Position numbers and translations under genes: made by a program
Shown here: positions 10,677-37,262 of the stretch, piece after piece
Layout of the letters: the number at the start of each line of letters is the position of its first letter
Numbering within the stretch: position 1 is the first letter of the stretch
NCBI RefSeq assembly: GCF_024713975.1
Contig: NC_091100.1
Coordinates: 12,802,001-12,866,000, forward strand
From: Paralichthys olivaceus
Taxonomy: Eukaryota; Chordata; Actinopteri; Pleuronectiformes; Paralichthyidae
Direction of reading: 5' to 3'
DNA: 64,000 nt
Notes under the pieces: generated by a model
Told to the model about the DNA's origin: nothing
Databases searched by the model: none
Seen by the model: only the letters and a program-made list of their open reading frames with translations

Positions 10677-13102
10677 ATGGATGGGCACCATATTGTTCTC
10701 ATCATCCTCTTAGGTAATTATTTATAATGAAACTATTCATTATAAAAGTCTTTTCCTATAACGTGAAATGTTTTTTTTTTTTTTTTTTTACATCCATCAG
10801 ATTTAACTGGTCGTATGTTTGTTTTTTTTCTTTTTAATAATTCAGGAGTTGTTTCCTGCAGTGGCCATGAAATTCCTGGGTCGCTGTTAGAGGTGACGGT
10901 CAGACCAGGAGACAATGTCACTCTGTACTGTGACTGCAGATTATCCACTGGAGTTAAAATCGTGTGGTACAGGAATTGTTCTCATGAGAACCAGCCCACT
11001 CTTGCTCTTAAAGCAATACCTAATTTCTTTGTGCATTTTCAGTTTTTGAAGAACTTTTCTTCTAACTCCTTTGACCTGCTGATCATTCACGTCACCGATT
11101 CTGATGAGGGTCTTTACTACTGTGGAACTGAGGAGATGAAGGTGGTGGATACAGGAAAGATTGTCCCCAAATATTTTCACAGTTACAGCAATGTGACAAC
11201 AAGGATCCTACTGAGTAAGTATTGTGGTCTGACTTCGCTGTCTAGTACAGCAAGTAGCTTTTCCATCATATTAAAGTTTGTGAATTATCATCCAATTTAT
11301 AAAATTATTACTACTCATCTACTGAAATTCGACATGAAGCTAAACATCAGAGAATGCTTGAGTTTGAAGTGCTTTGAGTTTTTAAAATCTTAAAGTGCAA
11401 CATTGTTCAGCTTTGCAGGGGGATTAAAAATGTTCCTGACGTAACACCCGTCACTAATGAACCTTGTTTAGATATGGGGCAGTGAATATTGTTCATGGCA
11501 TGGTGGTGCAGTGGTTAGCAGTGTCAACTCACAACAAAAAGGTTGTAGGTCAGCTGGTGTCTCTCTGTGTCGATGTTCATTTGAGTCAAAAAAACGAATT
11601 TCCCTACGGGGACAATAAAGTGTATTGTATTCTTCCCATGTCCTTTGAATTTCAATAAGAAAACTCAAAGCAGAATAAACACTGCAGAAAAGATGTACCA
11701 AAAAAACCAAATTCAACTTATTTTCTTCAAGTTCTATACAATTGTTTACAATTTGTTTTATTTTCATTTATAATTGAGTTTATGGTGAAACCGTAAAGTA
11801 TCAAGCTACAATTACATTCCTTTGTCTTAATGATTTGATAACGACATCTTGAGAATCATTGCCAAATTGCTTCTTTTTTTTTTTTAATGTAAATATGGCC
11901 GATGTATAGCTGAGGATTTTTTTTTTCCGGGCTCAATTTTTTTCCGAATTCTCTGGTGTCCTCCAATAGTCAGTGTTAATAATTTGTGATTTTAAATTGA
12001 CCATAGGTTTAAATATGAGTGTGAAGGGTTGTTTGTCTCTGGATGTCAGCCCCTCGCTTCCAGTCCACTATGAATCTTAAAGAATAAGATAAAAGAAGAT
12101 AAACCAGGAAGACAAGTGTTAAGCAAGTGGTGAATTTGCATTTGATTCCAGATTCCAGTGGTGACCACAGTGGATGCAACCCGTGGATGGTGGTGTTTAC
12201 ACCAGCCCTCACTATTCTCTCCTCTCTCCTCGCCTTTATTTTGGTTTACTACTTCTCTCAGAAAACAGGTAGGTTACCTGCTGTGATGCCTCAGCTGTTT
12301 TCTTAGTTTATACTTAATCTAATGTTTGTTTCTCTTCTCATCACATTTCCTCAAAAATTTTATTTTAAAAAGTTTCAGTGTGTAGAATTTTGTGATATCA
12401 AGTGTTGAAGTGTCATGTTTCAGCTGAACACCCCTCACCTCAGCCTGACATGAAAAAGAACCTGTGGTAGCCTTTAATTGTCATAAAAACTTAAAGGTTT
12501 TAGTTTGTCCAGTCTGGACTAATGTAAAAAACATGGCGGCCTCCATAGAGAGGGTCCCCTCAATGTAAATATAAAGTATTTAAATATAAAGGGCCTTTTC
12601 TGGGGTAAAGAAAACTACAATTCATACAATTTAGATGAAACAAACTAGTGAAAACATGAGGATTATTCTACATAACATTTCTGCCAATAGTTCCCTTTCA
12701 CCTAAATCTTACACACTGGACCTTTAAACATTTTTTCCAGTCATTTTGGAAAATCTATCTTTATTGATCTTTTTCCAAAATAACTCATTAAATTATTAAA
12801 CAAATTCTTCTACTTAATAAATCATGTTTGCAGATAAAGAGCCTCACGTTCATCAGAGAAGACAAACCAGTCAGAAGCAGGTAACCCACATTAGGGTTTT
12901 TTTTTTCATATTTCTCAGCATTTTTTACTTTTAGCTGCAATTTCCTCATAAAATTGTCCAGAATCTATTGAAGTCACACATCTTTCTATGCAACAGCACA
13001 ATATTAAACTAATGATTCTTACTGTCACATGTTTCTCAGGATGAAGATATGTGTCTTACTAGAGTTGTGTTCCGTAGAAAGGATGGATACACACAACAGT
13101 AG
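10677..13102 (+). CDS. Receptor B: single V-set, membrane receptor without ITIM (paralogue of A)
   Basis: Five exons: 10677-10713, 10846-11214, 12152-12268, 12834-12880 and 13040-13102, giving 210 aa. Exon 1 has the same length (37 bases) and phase as in A. The V domain keeps Cys41, Cys43, Trp53, Cys57 and the DEGLYYCG motif (Cys105), but is about 15 residues shorter before the strand that leads to FQFLKN. Exon 3 gives a stalk with one Cys (144) and an uncharged membrane helix. The last exon begins DEDMCL, where A has DEDVCY, and ends after 21 codons, so neither ITIM is present. With no charged membrane residue for an adaptor either, B may be a decoy or a ligand binder that does not signal. 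A DNA-transposon copy sits in the intron before exon 4. Splicing is well supported; function is inferred. Confidence 0.85.
11490..11640 (+). repeat. Interspersed repeat fragment in receptor B intron 2
   Basis: 'catggtggtgcagtggttag' followed by 'tcacaacaaaaaggttgtag' and 'ggggacaataaagtgtattgt' combines the head of the family seen at about 998-1130 with a LINE-like 'caataaagt' tail. Boundaries are approximate. Confidence 0.4.
12363..12728 (-). mobile_element. Non-autonomous DNA transposon (MITE-like), copy 1, in receptor B intron
   Basis: About 370 bp. The right end reads 'acacactggacctttaaa', and the left end is a decayed inverted copy ('agtttcagtgtgtag'). It is the reverse complement of the copy at 54551-54925 along its whole length, including 'gtccagtctggactaatgta' and 'catggcggcctccat'. 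It has no coding capacity. The ends contain TTAA, but I cannot fix the target site or superfamily. Confidence 0.7.
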
Positions 13103-14038
13103 AACATGGAGAGCACAAGCACCTTCGTTTGTTCGAGCAGGAAGTTAACAGAATTAAATAAGTTAAATATTTCTGAGTGTTTGAATTTAGGTCAGTTTGT
13201 CCTGTGGTTTAAGACACACAGTGCTTTTTACACCACAAAGAGGCCTGAAACACGCTTTGTGTCCAGTTACAAGTTAAATTCACATTTTCACTGCTTTATA
13301 TTTACTTCTATAATAACTGTTGTGACCTTGTTAGTTCATGTTTTTTAACTGTAATTTACTGTTGCCTTTATTATTACATCTGAAAACAATGCCCCTGCTG
13401 AATTCTCTTTTGTGAGCTGTGTGCGAGTAAAAACAAAATATGACCAAAGAAAGTAAAAGGTTTCTTTTTTGTTATGTAGCAAATTTTAAGTTATTGATTT
13501 TTTCATTTATGAGATATTATCACATACATATGTTATTTCTGTTTGGAATAATTTATGGAGCAAATAGTCCCTTTGTAATTTACAAATGTATACTTTTGTG
13601 AAAGGAAATATATAACAGTACTTTCATGATTTCACTATTTTTTGCTCAGTGTGATTTAATTTGTTTGGGACCATGTACAAACTTGAACTGGATCATTTGT
13701 ACCAGATTTAGCTCATAGCCACTTTCCCTAAATCTAATCATATTCAATTTGATCAAGGTTAATGGTGGCTCAGTGGTACAGAGGTTTGCACCATTGCATC
13801 ACAGCAAGATGGTTCAAGGCCCTTCTTTATGGAGTGTGCATGCTTTCCATGTGCTTGTGTGTAAACATCAGACTGTACAGAAGTAGTCTACTACGAGTCC
13901 TGACCATCACACTGAACTTTGTATTTATGGAAAGATTATAGCAGCACTTGGGAGAAGGCATCTGTCAAACCTGAGAGAACTGGAGCAGCGCGGGCCACAC
14001 TGAGCTGAGCAGTGTAGGCGTCTCATCATGATTTACAG
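12754..14038 (+). repeat. Segmental duplication, copy 2
   Basis: Matches 1-1273 at more than 99% by eye. It includes exons 4 and 5 of receptor B and about 940 bases of 3' flank. The match ends at 'atttacag' (14038). In copy 1 the next bases, 'ctgagactgactcgcaattg', resemble the repeat seen again at about 15987-16010, so the junction touches repeat sequence. Confidence 0.95.
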
Positions 14039-14679
14039 AAAGCACTTGACTGTAGTAATTCCCTGAAAATGCTATGCTACAAAATATTAGGTCAAGGGTC
14101 CCAAAATCTCTGCCCGTGCCAATTTTATTTGTTATGTTTCACAGAAAATCAAATGTAACACGTCTGTTCTGTTAGATTTGCGATAAAGAAGTGCATGCTA
14201 GTCTTTTTATTGCAGTTTCAAACCATTTTAGGAAAAAAAAGAAATGTTGGTTCTTCTATTTTAAGTGATAACGCAGAACTCTGACACTCAGTTTCCAGAA
14301 TTTCACAAGAGCAAGCGTTCAATACACAACAGCATTCTGTCCATGCGAGCAGAGGTTTTTACAGGAAACCGACTCTGACAAACAAACGACCACAGACCTA
14401 CATACGCAGTAACGCTACATATGATTTACCCACTGAGGGTTCTGGCACATCGATCTTTAGAAATGTTTTTTCCTCTCACAATGATGATGCGACTCATGCA
14501 CATTAACGGAAGTCACACATAAGAACTACAGCTCTGCAGCCACCTCATCTCTGAATGTTGACACAAGTATCACTGTACATCCTCTGAATGATTGTATCTG
14601 AATTACTTATATGGATATTTGTTACCTCCACCAAGTAGCTGATATTTGAACCCCTGTCCGTTTGTTTGTTTGTTGGTGT

Positions 14680-15242
14680 TACAACCCCGCTCAGATGAAA
14701 ACCCAGTCACAACAAGATTAATGAGTCTCTCCTCTTCTCAGCTCCCAAGAACCACCAGCAACAAATTATTACGAACCGTTTAAAGGTTTATTAAAAATGT
14801 GTTTTTGCTTCAGGGGGAGGGGCAAAAGCAAATAAACAAACTAAAACAACCTGAACTGACCTACTCAAAGAAACAAAAAGACAAGTTCCTAACCTAACTC
14901 CTAATCCAAATACAGGAGAAAACAAAAGTTAAACAAAATGCCACCCACCCCTACCAAACCAGGCTGGTACATGGACATCAAGCAACAATTCTGAACACAA
15001 TTCTGAACACAATTCACACACATTTCACACACATTTCACACACACTTCACATTTTCAAGTTACAATTCAGGCTGACAGAGAGAGACTGCAGGCACTGGTG
15101 GAAGCCGTCCTCTTAACCTGCAAGCTTGGAGGCTGGAACCAATCAGCTCCCTGGAAACAAACCTACACACTCACAGTCAATCATCCACTCAGTCAGTCGT
15201 TGAGCCAAACACACCTGCAACACATCACACACAAGCACCACA

Positions 15243-15276
<34 letters not shown>

Positions 15277-15357
15277 ACAACACAGTAGATGAAAGCACAT
15301 ACACCGATGTATAGAACATTTCATACCACCTCCCCTTTAAGAATTAAATATTTCCCT
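14680..15357 (-). mobile_element. LTR-retroelement fossil (Gypsy-like terminal repeat, minus orientation)
   Basis: Read on the minus strand, a purine-rich tract (ttaaaggggaggtgg) is followed by TGAAATG, an AATAAA signal, and an end in GGGGTTGTAACA. This fits a polypurine tract plus a 3' LTR of about 650 bp. No coding region is left, so the element is a broken remnant. It interrupts an older repeat. The GA microsatellite lies inside it. Boundaries are approximate and the age unknown. Confidence 0.4.
15244..15274. repeat. (GA)n microsatellite
   Basis: About 15 uninterrupted GA units. Confidence 0.9.
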
Positions 15358-15769
15358 ACACTTTGTGGAAGGATGTGGTACAGATCAGGAAAGAACTCAT
15401 TAGTCATGGATCTAGATTTAAAAAATCAGGCATATTTAGGGGACTGATAATTATGAGTATGAGAAATTGGGTGCAGATCCAAACAAAAACCTGGATATAG
15501 TGAATTTAAATGTAGTTTCATAAGAGGACTGTTGGGCCTTGGCAGAGGTATGCACTCTACTGAGTGTCTACTGACATTCTAATCTGGTCATGTACTGCCT
15601 GTTTCTGTTGCTGGTTGATGATCAAATATTCACCATTCAGAGCATGTGGAATTTGAATATTTATAGAGGAGGTCAGGAGAGGTAGAAAAAAGGACCATTT
15701 ATCTGTTTCCTTGCAACAACAATAGCATAATTAAACCATCGACATAGATGGATGACATAACAGCTACTC

Positions 15770-16160
15770 AAAAGTGAAGCCAAAGTCTCTTGATCGCCCC
15801 CTGGTGGCTGGCTACAGTGCAAGTCAGAAACCCTGTCTTCTCCATTTAACTGGGTGGTACACAAACCAAACTAGAAAGTGAAGGTACAGGTCAAATAAAT
15901 AGAATAAAATAAATTCATTAGTAATCTTTACATACAGTCTATGTTAGTAATGTGATTCTGTAAAAACAAGGTGAAACCTCATGATTGACAGTTGAGACTG
16001 ACACACGATTGGTTGTCCCCTGAGCACTGCTGTGCAGAATCTGTTTTAAGTGACATCATCATCACAAGACGGCAACGTTCCAATACGGGATATTTTAGGT
16101 TCATTTCTGGAAAGTGGGAGTAAGTGGAGACACGTCGTCCATCTTTATATTTAGTCTATG
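15770..16160. repeat. Pieces of non-autonomous repeats with 'cagtctatg' ends
   Basis: 'gatcgccccctggtggctgg' at about 15794 runs to 'tacagtctatg' near 15947. A second unit runs from 'cctcatgattgacagttgag' to 'tatttagtctatg' near 16158. The first recurs as a fragment at about 6300-6340, and the end motif 'tacagtctatg' recurs near 45985. This suggests one family with recurrent termini. Confidence 0.5.
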
Positions 16161-19100
16161 AATTATACCATTGTGTGGATTAAATCATTTAAAAGGAAAA
16201 ACCACAGGAAGTATGTCTCCTGTCTAAGAGTAGTCTGGCAATGATTTAACTTCATTAAAATGGAATAAAATCTCATGTCCCCTAATGTGACCATCTTACA
16301 GAGTCATCTTCATCAATCAGTGCATCATAAACCTGTTCTACTGATTTTTATTTGATATCAAAAATGCTTGAATACAATTAAAACATACTCAGAAATACTT
16401 TGAGTGGATTTCTGTCAAGCAAATTAATTAACAAGCCACACTGGTGCTAAAGACAGTCTGAATAATCTTATTAAATTTAGATACGATGAAAGGATATGGC
16501 TCCATTACACTGGCTGTGTCGTTTGGTGCACAATGTAAAATAGTGAATTTCTATGGAAGCTGTCTGAAATATAGTCCACGGTCTGACAATGACCATTCAT
16601 GTCACAGATGGTGTTCTCAGTAGGATTTGGAATGAGTACATGTCAGCGTGGCAGCAGACCAACCTGGAAATGAGACAGCCTTTTTTCATTGTATTTTATT
16701 GCAACAATACGACAGCTTGTTCTTTTAATCACACCCCAAAAAAAGGAAATGTGTTTTGTTCCCATTCAGATGTTCTCAACCTGGTTTTCACACGAAACAG
16801 TGTGTACGAAGTGAGCAACGTGTTTCTTAAAACAACAGAGCATCTGTGGTCATAAAGCCCCTGCAGACAGTAAATGCTCTCTATTACTTCTCATGAGGTA
16901 AAGCTGAATATTTCATATGAATCTTCTGCTTCTCAGAGTGTCCTCTTCTGAATTTCATGCTGTTTTCATGTAAGTAATGAAAATCAAATGTACTGTACAG
17001 TTTAAGATTTCAACCTGTTTTGGGTTTTTGAAAGAATACTTTCCTTATGTTTCTCCAAGGTACTTTTTATTTGTGTAAATCCTGCAACACTGTGGACAGT
17101 TCATTAATGATAAAAACATTTTTTTACATATGCATTTCATTTTTCTCGTGGTCATCTGGTGTAAAATTCTGTTTGAAGGGAGGTGTGCTGTGTAATAAAT
17201 GATTAGTAAAGATGATCTTGATCTGACCTCTAGTGGAAAGTTGATGCAATGCACCGTATAGTCCAATAAAAAGGAGGGGCCTCACAGTTAAAGTGTCCAA
17301 ACTGAATTAAATGGTGTTTTTTAATGCTCAGTCACTGTGGCTGCTGGAATAAACATGATGTTCTATCTTTAACAATAGTAGCACTGCTGTTCTTTTCAAG
17401 GGGTCTAATGAAAAAGTGTCCTCACTGAGCATGAAGGTTCTATCAGGACTGTATTAATTCAAGCTGCAATTCAATATTTCACATCTCTTTCACAAAGGAT
17501 TGTAATAATTTATACACTGGTGATGTTTAGGTTGTTTTTAATTGTACATGAGTGCACAATATATCCTTATTTCACCTTATTTGTTTTCTCAATCATCAGT
17601 TGCTATTAAATCAGTATATAACAACAGTCCAATAAATCATATTTTCATACTAATACACAGCAGCGTACAGCAGTTATCCTCACCTAAGACAAGGGGAAAT
17701 GTTGTATTCATATATCCCTAATACTTGGCACTCATTCAAAGTAAGACAAGACAGATTCAAATAATCAATTATTAATTCAATCAAAAGCAATTTCTCAGTT
17801 ATTTGATTTAAAAAGTCATATTAGTACCTACTGACTTGTTATGTCTGTAAACAATAAAAGAAACATAAATAATCCATAAACAAACAATTCAAGCAGTCAA
17901 ATATGCATCTAAATGCACTAATTTAAAAAAGAAAAAAACTGCTTTACTGTTTTCGTAATAAACTGCTCTTGGGAATTATGCACATTTTTAACAGAACTTG
18001 AGTGATTCCTTAACCCTGATCAATTTGCAACCTTGTAGGCTTTTAGATTGTTAGTGATACACCAGCTGTCAAAAATGCCCCATTGCACTTCATGAAAACG
18101 CTTCCAGAACGCTGTGACTGAGGTAGCTGCAGCTGAGTAGTAGAGTGCACAAAATAAAGAAATACACAGCAACCAGCAGTTTCAGTTCTGAAAGCATCTG
18201 CTCCAGGTAACAAGGTAATAAATGTTATTTTATGTCTATTTCAGCTGGTGATCCGAGTCATGGCCTTTTGCAGGGAGCCTGAAGTTATGGCTCTGCTCTT
18301 AGATCCAATTCATCCTTCTCTTTTGTTTTTAGCTGGACCACAACAGCAGGACCTTCCCTACAGCCCCAAACACAAATGTCTGTCCCTCTGACGCACTGGA
18401 CAATAGCAAACAACAATCGAATGAAAGAGAAAAAAAACAAGACTAAAAGTTTAAAGCAAACAACTACTTGTCTCAGCAGAACTGTGTGGGTGTCGTCAAA
18501 CAGCCCTACAATAAATCTGATTTTTAAAATGTTCCTAAACCTGATGGGTGCGTGATTGACAATCTGCTGTCAAAAGCCGCCATGTTGTCAAATATATATT
18601 GCAGATTGTAAAGATAGAGGTTGACGGTGACAGTGAGATAAAGCTGAACACACACCATGACCTACATGCCACAAATTTACAGTCTACGTTAAGGAAAACA
18701 GCTTAATAACCCCAAGTCCTGCTTTAATTTGCCTTCAGGCCTGATCAGATCATGGTAACTGTGGTGAAGTCAATATAGCTTCAATATAGCTTCTGCACAA
18801 GGCTCCCACAAATAATGAGGAGTGCAAAATGCCTTTAGTTAGAAATACAGACACAGGCCTCATGGAGGATGATCTGGTGGTGGCTGTTACCAGAAACCAA
18901 GAGCTGTGGTTACCAGGAAACCAAAACATTGTACATTGTACATTTTACTGGTATGTTGAGTGTCAAACTCCAATATATGTTGATTAACAACTTATACTCA
19001 TTGTATTAAAAACTGTAGTATGGAAAATGAAGAAAAATGTCAGACCAGACTCTCTTTCATTTGTTATGTCATAGAATACAAATCGAGTTCCAAAGGGGGA

Positions 19101-19684
19101 AACTTATTGAGACCTCACTGAATTTAACCACAGTTTTCTCGAAACAAAATGCTTTCATTTTCTACTGCAAGAAGTGTCTTCAGTGGACGTTCAAACTGAA
19201 TTCAAGCATTGTCTCTGTTATACAGAAGAGCAGCATGTATTTAAACATTATTTAATCCTTCAGCCATAGGCAAAGCATCAAAACAAATCTACATTCAATT
19301 CAATAATATATGGCATCAACCATAAGTGTAAATAAGACTTAATCAAACATCATCTTTAAATATAAAGTAAGTCACGTGAAAGGTTTTTGCAGTGTCATAC
19401 TGATAACATATGCAACTGTCATGTCACCAAATGTACTGTACTGTCTTAAAAAAAATTTCACATGCAACATTAGGCATCATACATATACCATGATTCTCTC
19501 AGTGCCACCCAACTCAGGGATTGAAAACATCAATATATTATTTAATGTTCCAGACACTGACTTCTTCAGGTAAGATTGTGCTTTCTAGAAGTGCTACCTG
19601 ATATCTTCAATTCGATTCTAAAATGCTATTTTATGATTCAATAAAATGCTAAGAAAATGAAAAGAAAATACTTTCAACTGATTG

Positions 19685-27344
<7,660 letters not shown>

Positions 27345-30300
27345 TTCAGATGATTTCTCACAATATATCGTCGTCCAGAGTTGAGAAACTCCTTAAAACA
27401 AATGGAGAAGATAATATTCGCGACACCGAACCCCCGTTTGTGAGCGCACCAGTGTCAGTCTGCGAAAAAGTGTTAAGCGATATCCGTGTTGCTATTACGG
27501 GGCACAGCCAAGAAGTGAGATCTGATACCGATGATTCGCTTGAGAAATCAGACGAGCTGGATTTATAGTGTGCAACCTGGAATATCGCCTGTAACAGTGC
27601 GGACAGGATTTGTGGAGTCATCCAAATGAGCAAAGGCTGTGCGTAAAAGTTCCTCCAAAGGCGGTTAATCCAAAAAAAAAGGCAGATTCTGCTCTGAATG
27701 ATGAATAATCCAAACTAGATCTAATAAAAACACATCAGATTAAATGAACCTGAGGTTGAAGCATCCTTAGCCACACACACACAGCAGACTCAGAAGTTTA
27801 AAAAGAGAGGAGGAGAGTTCCCTTATTTGTCAGATGATGTTTAAATTGAGGAGGAATCATAAGTTTATGATCCTGTTCAGGTCAAATGCACCCTCTCATT
27901 TCCTCGAGTCCAGTGAGAGTCTGTTCTGTGTCGGTTATTGATTCTCTCCATGAGCTGGATGATCGTAGAGGTCTCAATCTGTCCACCTCTCTGCTCTCTG
28001 TCCAGCCAGCCCTTTCCCAACAGAGACGCAGAGATGTGACGCTGTGGCGCTGAACTCTCTCCCTCTTCCCTCTTCCCTCTCCCTCTGTTTATGTGTGTGT
28101 TTCAGTAGGGCCCCCAACACTTCTTTATGTTTCCTGACTCACACTCCAACCCAAATACCCAAATATTATAAATACTGAGGGGTGACACATACTGAAGAGA
28201 CATTCCAACTCCACTACTCATTTTTTACGGCCTCTCTGATTCTCACTTGGAAGGAAGATACATTAAAGGCCCCCAGACTCACTAGGAAAACTGTTGCGTG
28301 AGATCAAGACCACCATTCCAGAAATAGAGTGTCATATGTCATGTCTTGGCCCGGCTGTCTGGGTCTGACAGTTGTATGCTTGTTCACAAATCCTCAAGCA
28401 ACATGGATGGACTTAGCAAATATTTGGGCTTCTAATGACGTCTGGATGTGGCTTGGGATGGCAACTTAATTAAAAGTAAAATTAACAGTTGAAACATTTT
28501 GTGTTGAGGGACACAAACAGACTGCACAACTACACACACACACACACACACTAAGAGTAACAAAGTGTTAGGTTACAGCCCAACATTCTGGCTCCCAGTT
28601 TAAAAATAGTGAGGCAGATTTGACCTCCACCCTGCAGAGCAACAGATGTGGCAAGTGTCCAGTGAGGCCTCAGTAGGACCTGTGTAACCAGTGTACTGTT
28701 TATGTGTATTTGTTATTATCCTACAGCTCCTGCTCTGCTCCATGATGAGGATGAGACAGAGAGGAGAGATGGGGGTGATGCAACAAGAGCAAAACATGCC
28801 CACGTGAATTAAAAGAGAAAATCTGCACAGCTAAAAGTCCAGTTAAAGGATTTAGTTGTTGTTGAAGTTCAAAAGCACAAGACTCTTCCTCAGACGTCTG
28901 GTAGAGTGTCTGTCTCCATCAGCATCAGCAATGTTGATCCAGCAACCATTAAAAGATTCTTTACTAGATGTGCGTGTTGTTCCCATTTTTAGAGACAAAT
29001 GACGTTCAGCTTCAGCTCATTTTTATTCTTGACCTCTCACTGAAGAACCTCAGCAGATAGAGGGAAGGATAGACAGAGGGAGGAGGGAAGGTAAAGAGTG
29101 AGGACAAAAGGCAGGATGTGAGAGTAAAGACACAAGATCAATGTAAATGCTCATAAAGTCAGATGACATGATGAGGTTGTTTTAACATGCTGGATTACAG
29201 CTGAACTCACAGTACGTGTACTAACCGTTTACTTAACTGGACAAGACATAACAGCAAGGCACAGTCACAAAGACCGGGTAGACTGTGGATCTACACGTGT
29301 GACCAATAATTCAATTCTTTGAAATAAGCAAAGATTTTTATAAGGTGTACAAATTACAAAGAAACATCCACCTCTGCAGAAGCAGTTGAAATACTGAAAT
29401 CTACAGTAACAGAATCTCATGAAATGTTTGTACATCAGTTATGAGACGAGCTTGACCTCATCTACGGTGTGATCCTATAATACAACTACTGTGCAGGGAA
29501 GGAAGACGGTGGAGTGGACACAAAGGCCTCTCAGGTGGAGTTCGATGGCACCACTGAGGACGTGCCGCTGGATTTTTGTGATGTAAATACTGAAAACTAT
29601 ACAACAATAAATCCATTAGCACCGTGAAAACACATATGTTACAACTGAAGCAAAAAGTTGGCCCACCAGCCACATTTACTGACTTTCATGCCAATTATTT
29701 AAACACGACAGAGTATGATTCAAACAGAGTGATGGAAATCAGGGCACTTTGTGAGTCAGGTACTGCAGGTAGTGGTTTTAAGGCAAGATAAACTGCTCAG
29801 TACATCAGTTCACAGTTACATTTTTACTTTCTAAACAAGGCAGGTGGAGAATCTGAGTCTGGACAAGCCATCGTCTCATCACAGAAGACTCAAAGCACAA
29901 GCACAGATGATTGTACTGAAGTTAGATCTGCTGTATCTGCAGCAGACACAGCTCAGTCCCAGCAGGGATACTGAGCTGTTACAGGTAAACTACAAGCTCC
30001 AGATGGTGTTAAAGCTCGTCTTCCAACATGTAAGCACAAAAGGACTCTTAAGGCTTCTTAAAATCTAGGATATAAAAGAGTAAAAAGTCACATTAAAGAC
30101 AGTTTAGACATTCTTTCTTTGTTCAATTACTTTCTCCTCTGGGAATATAGTACTTTTGTTTCGATGCAGTTTACTGGTATGAAAACAGATCGTTGATTAG
30201 AAAATCTAGACCCTGGTCTTACGGAACACTGATAGTGTAATATATTATCAAATACACTACACTAATCAAAAAGGGCCATCTGGATGTAAAGAGACCGATC

Positions 30301-31054
30301 ACAGAAGATCTAAGAGAATAACTGGGGCCAGATACCATACGCGTCTTCATTCTCTAAAGTGCCTACTTAAAAACACAGTCGGATCATTTGTTTTTTATAC
30401 AGCATGTGGAATTGTGAAAAGTTCTGTTAATAAGCATGAATTTGGGTATCAAGTTCCAAAACACACCAGTGGATATTAAAACTAGAGGTGCGGTGTCAGA
30501 CTATTAGAGACTCACTAAAAGCCGTTTCCACCTTAAACCCTTAATTGAGACAAAACTCTATTTGGTAACAAAAGTGAACTTACTATGCAAATGTCATAAT
30601 GTACCTTAGCAAAAGTTTATAAAATATAATATGAATAAAATAATATAATAATATTTCTTGGTCCGTAAAAACTATGTTACTCTTACAACAAAATGTTTCC
30701 CTTACACACAACAGAAAAATCCCCACAGTACAAACATGTTTTTTTTTTTTTTTACAAATCAGGTCTGTTGGCAGATTCATCTTCTTTTAAGTGAAGTTTT
30801 GAGATATCAAGCTTCTCAGATTGGGGCGTATGTCGTGTCCACAATGAACCACAAGATAGAGCTAAAGAGAGGAGTCAGTAATCCCAAGTACGTCAGTGAA
30901 GGTGACCTTTTCTTTCCTCATGATTCCACAGCTGCTCTGTCATGAAGAGTTCCTGTGCAGCTCTTCAAAGGTCCATGATCCTCTTTGGAAAGTATGTGCC
31001 CCCATTTTCTATCTCATTCACTCAAAACAACACACACACACACGATAGGTGTTA
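27345..31054. other. stim2 upstream region and rbpj 3' flank
   Basis: Holds the stim2 promoter and 5' untranslated part, next to 27345, and presumably the rbpj 3' untranslated part next to 31054. A (CA)n run lies at about 28532-28551. No exon of another gene was recognised; in particular nothing resembling cckar or tbc1d19, which lie between RBPJ and STIM2 in human. Confidence 0.5.
28532..28551. repeat. (CA)n microsatellite
   Basis: About ten CA units. Confidence 0.85.
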
Positions 31055-37140
<6,086 letters not shown>

Positions 37141-37205
37141 CTTCCGAATAACTCACCCCCCCTGTGAGAGAGAAAAGTCCAACAATCGCGAGATCCCTCC
37201 CACAG

Positions 37206-37243
<38 letters not shown>

Positions 37244-37262
37244 ACACACACACACACACACC
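37206..37262. repeat. 36-base C run followed by (CA)n upstream of rbpj
   Basis: An uninterrupted C run (37206-37241) and then a CA repeat lie 66 to 122 bases upstream of the rbpj start codon. On the transcribed strand of rbpj this is poly-G plus GT. The exact length may be an assembly product. Confidence 0.85.

Larger units (their letters stand above)
14620..15570. repeat. Old interspersed repeat ('cctccaccaagtagctgatat ... ggaaggatgtgg') split by an insertion
   Basis: The left part is 14620-14690 and the right part about 15358-15570. The same family is recognisable at about 33110-33260, 35640-35960, 56330-56660, 57595-57760 and 60030-60190, sharing phrases such as 'aaaaactactggac', 'ggaaggatgtgg', 'gggtgcagatcc' and 'ggtatgcactctactgagtg'. 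Family name not assigned. Confidence 0.55.
14039..19684. other. Intergenic region between the receptor cluster and stim2
   Basis: No gene recognised. It contains an LTR-like fossil inside an older repeat (about 14620-15570), a GA microsatellite, and pieces of one or two non-autonomous elements with 'cagtctatg' ends (about 15700-16160). The remaining 3.5 kb before the stim2 stop codon is AT-rich, probably partly stim2 3' untranslated sequence. The longest open frames (about 60-90 codons) show no domain. Confidence 0.5.

Noticed and set aside
12420-12480. Alternative tail exon of receptor B after 'gtttcag'
   Set aside because: The sequence lies inside the MITE-like element and recurs in the unrelated copy at 54551-54925.
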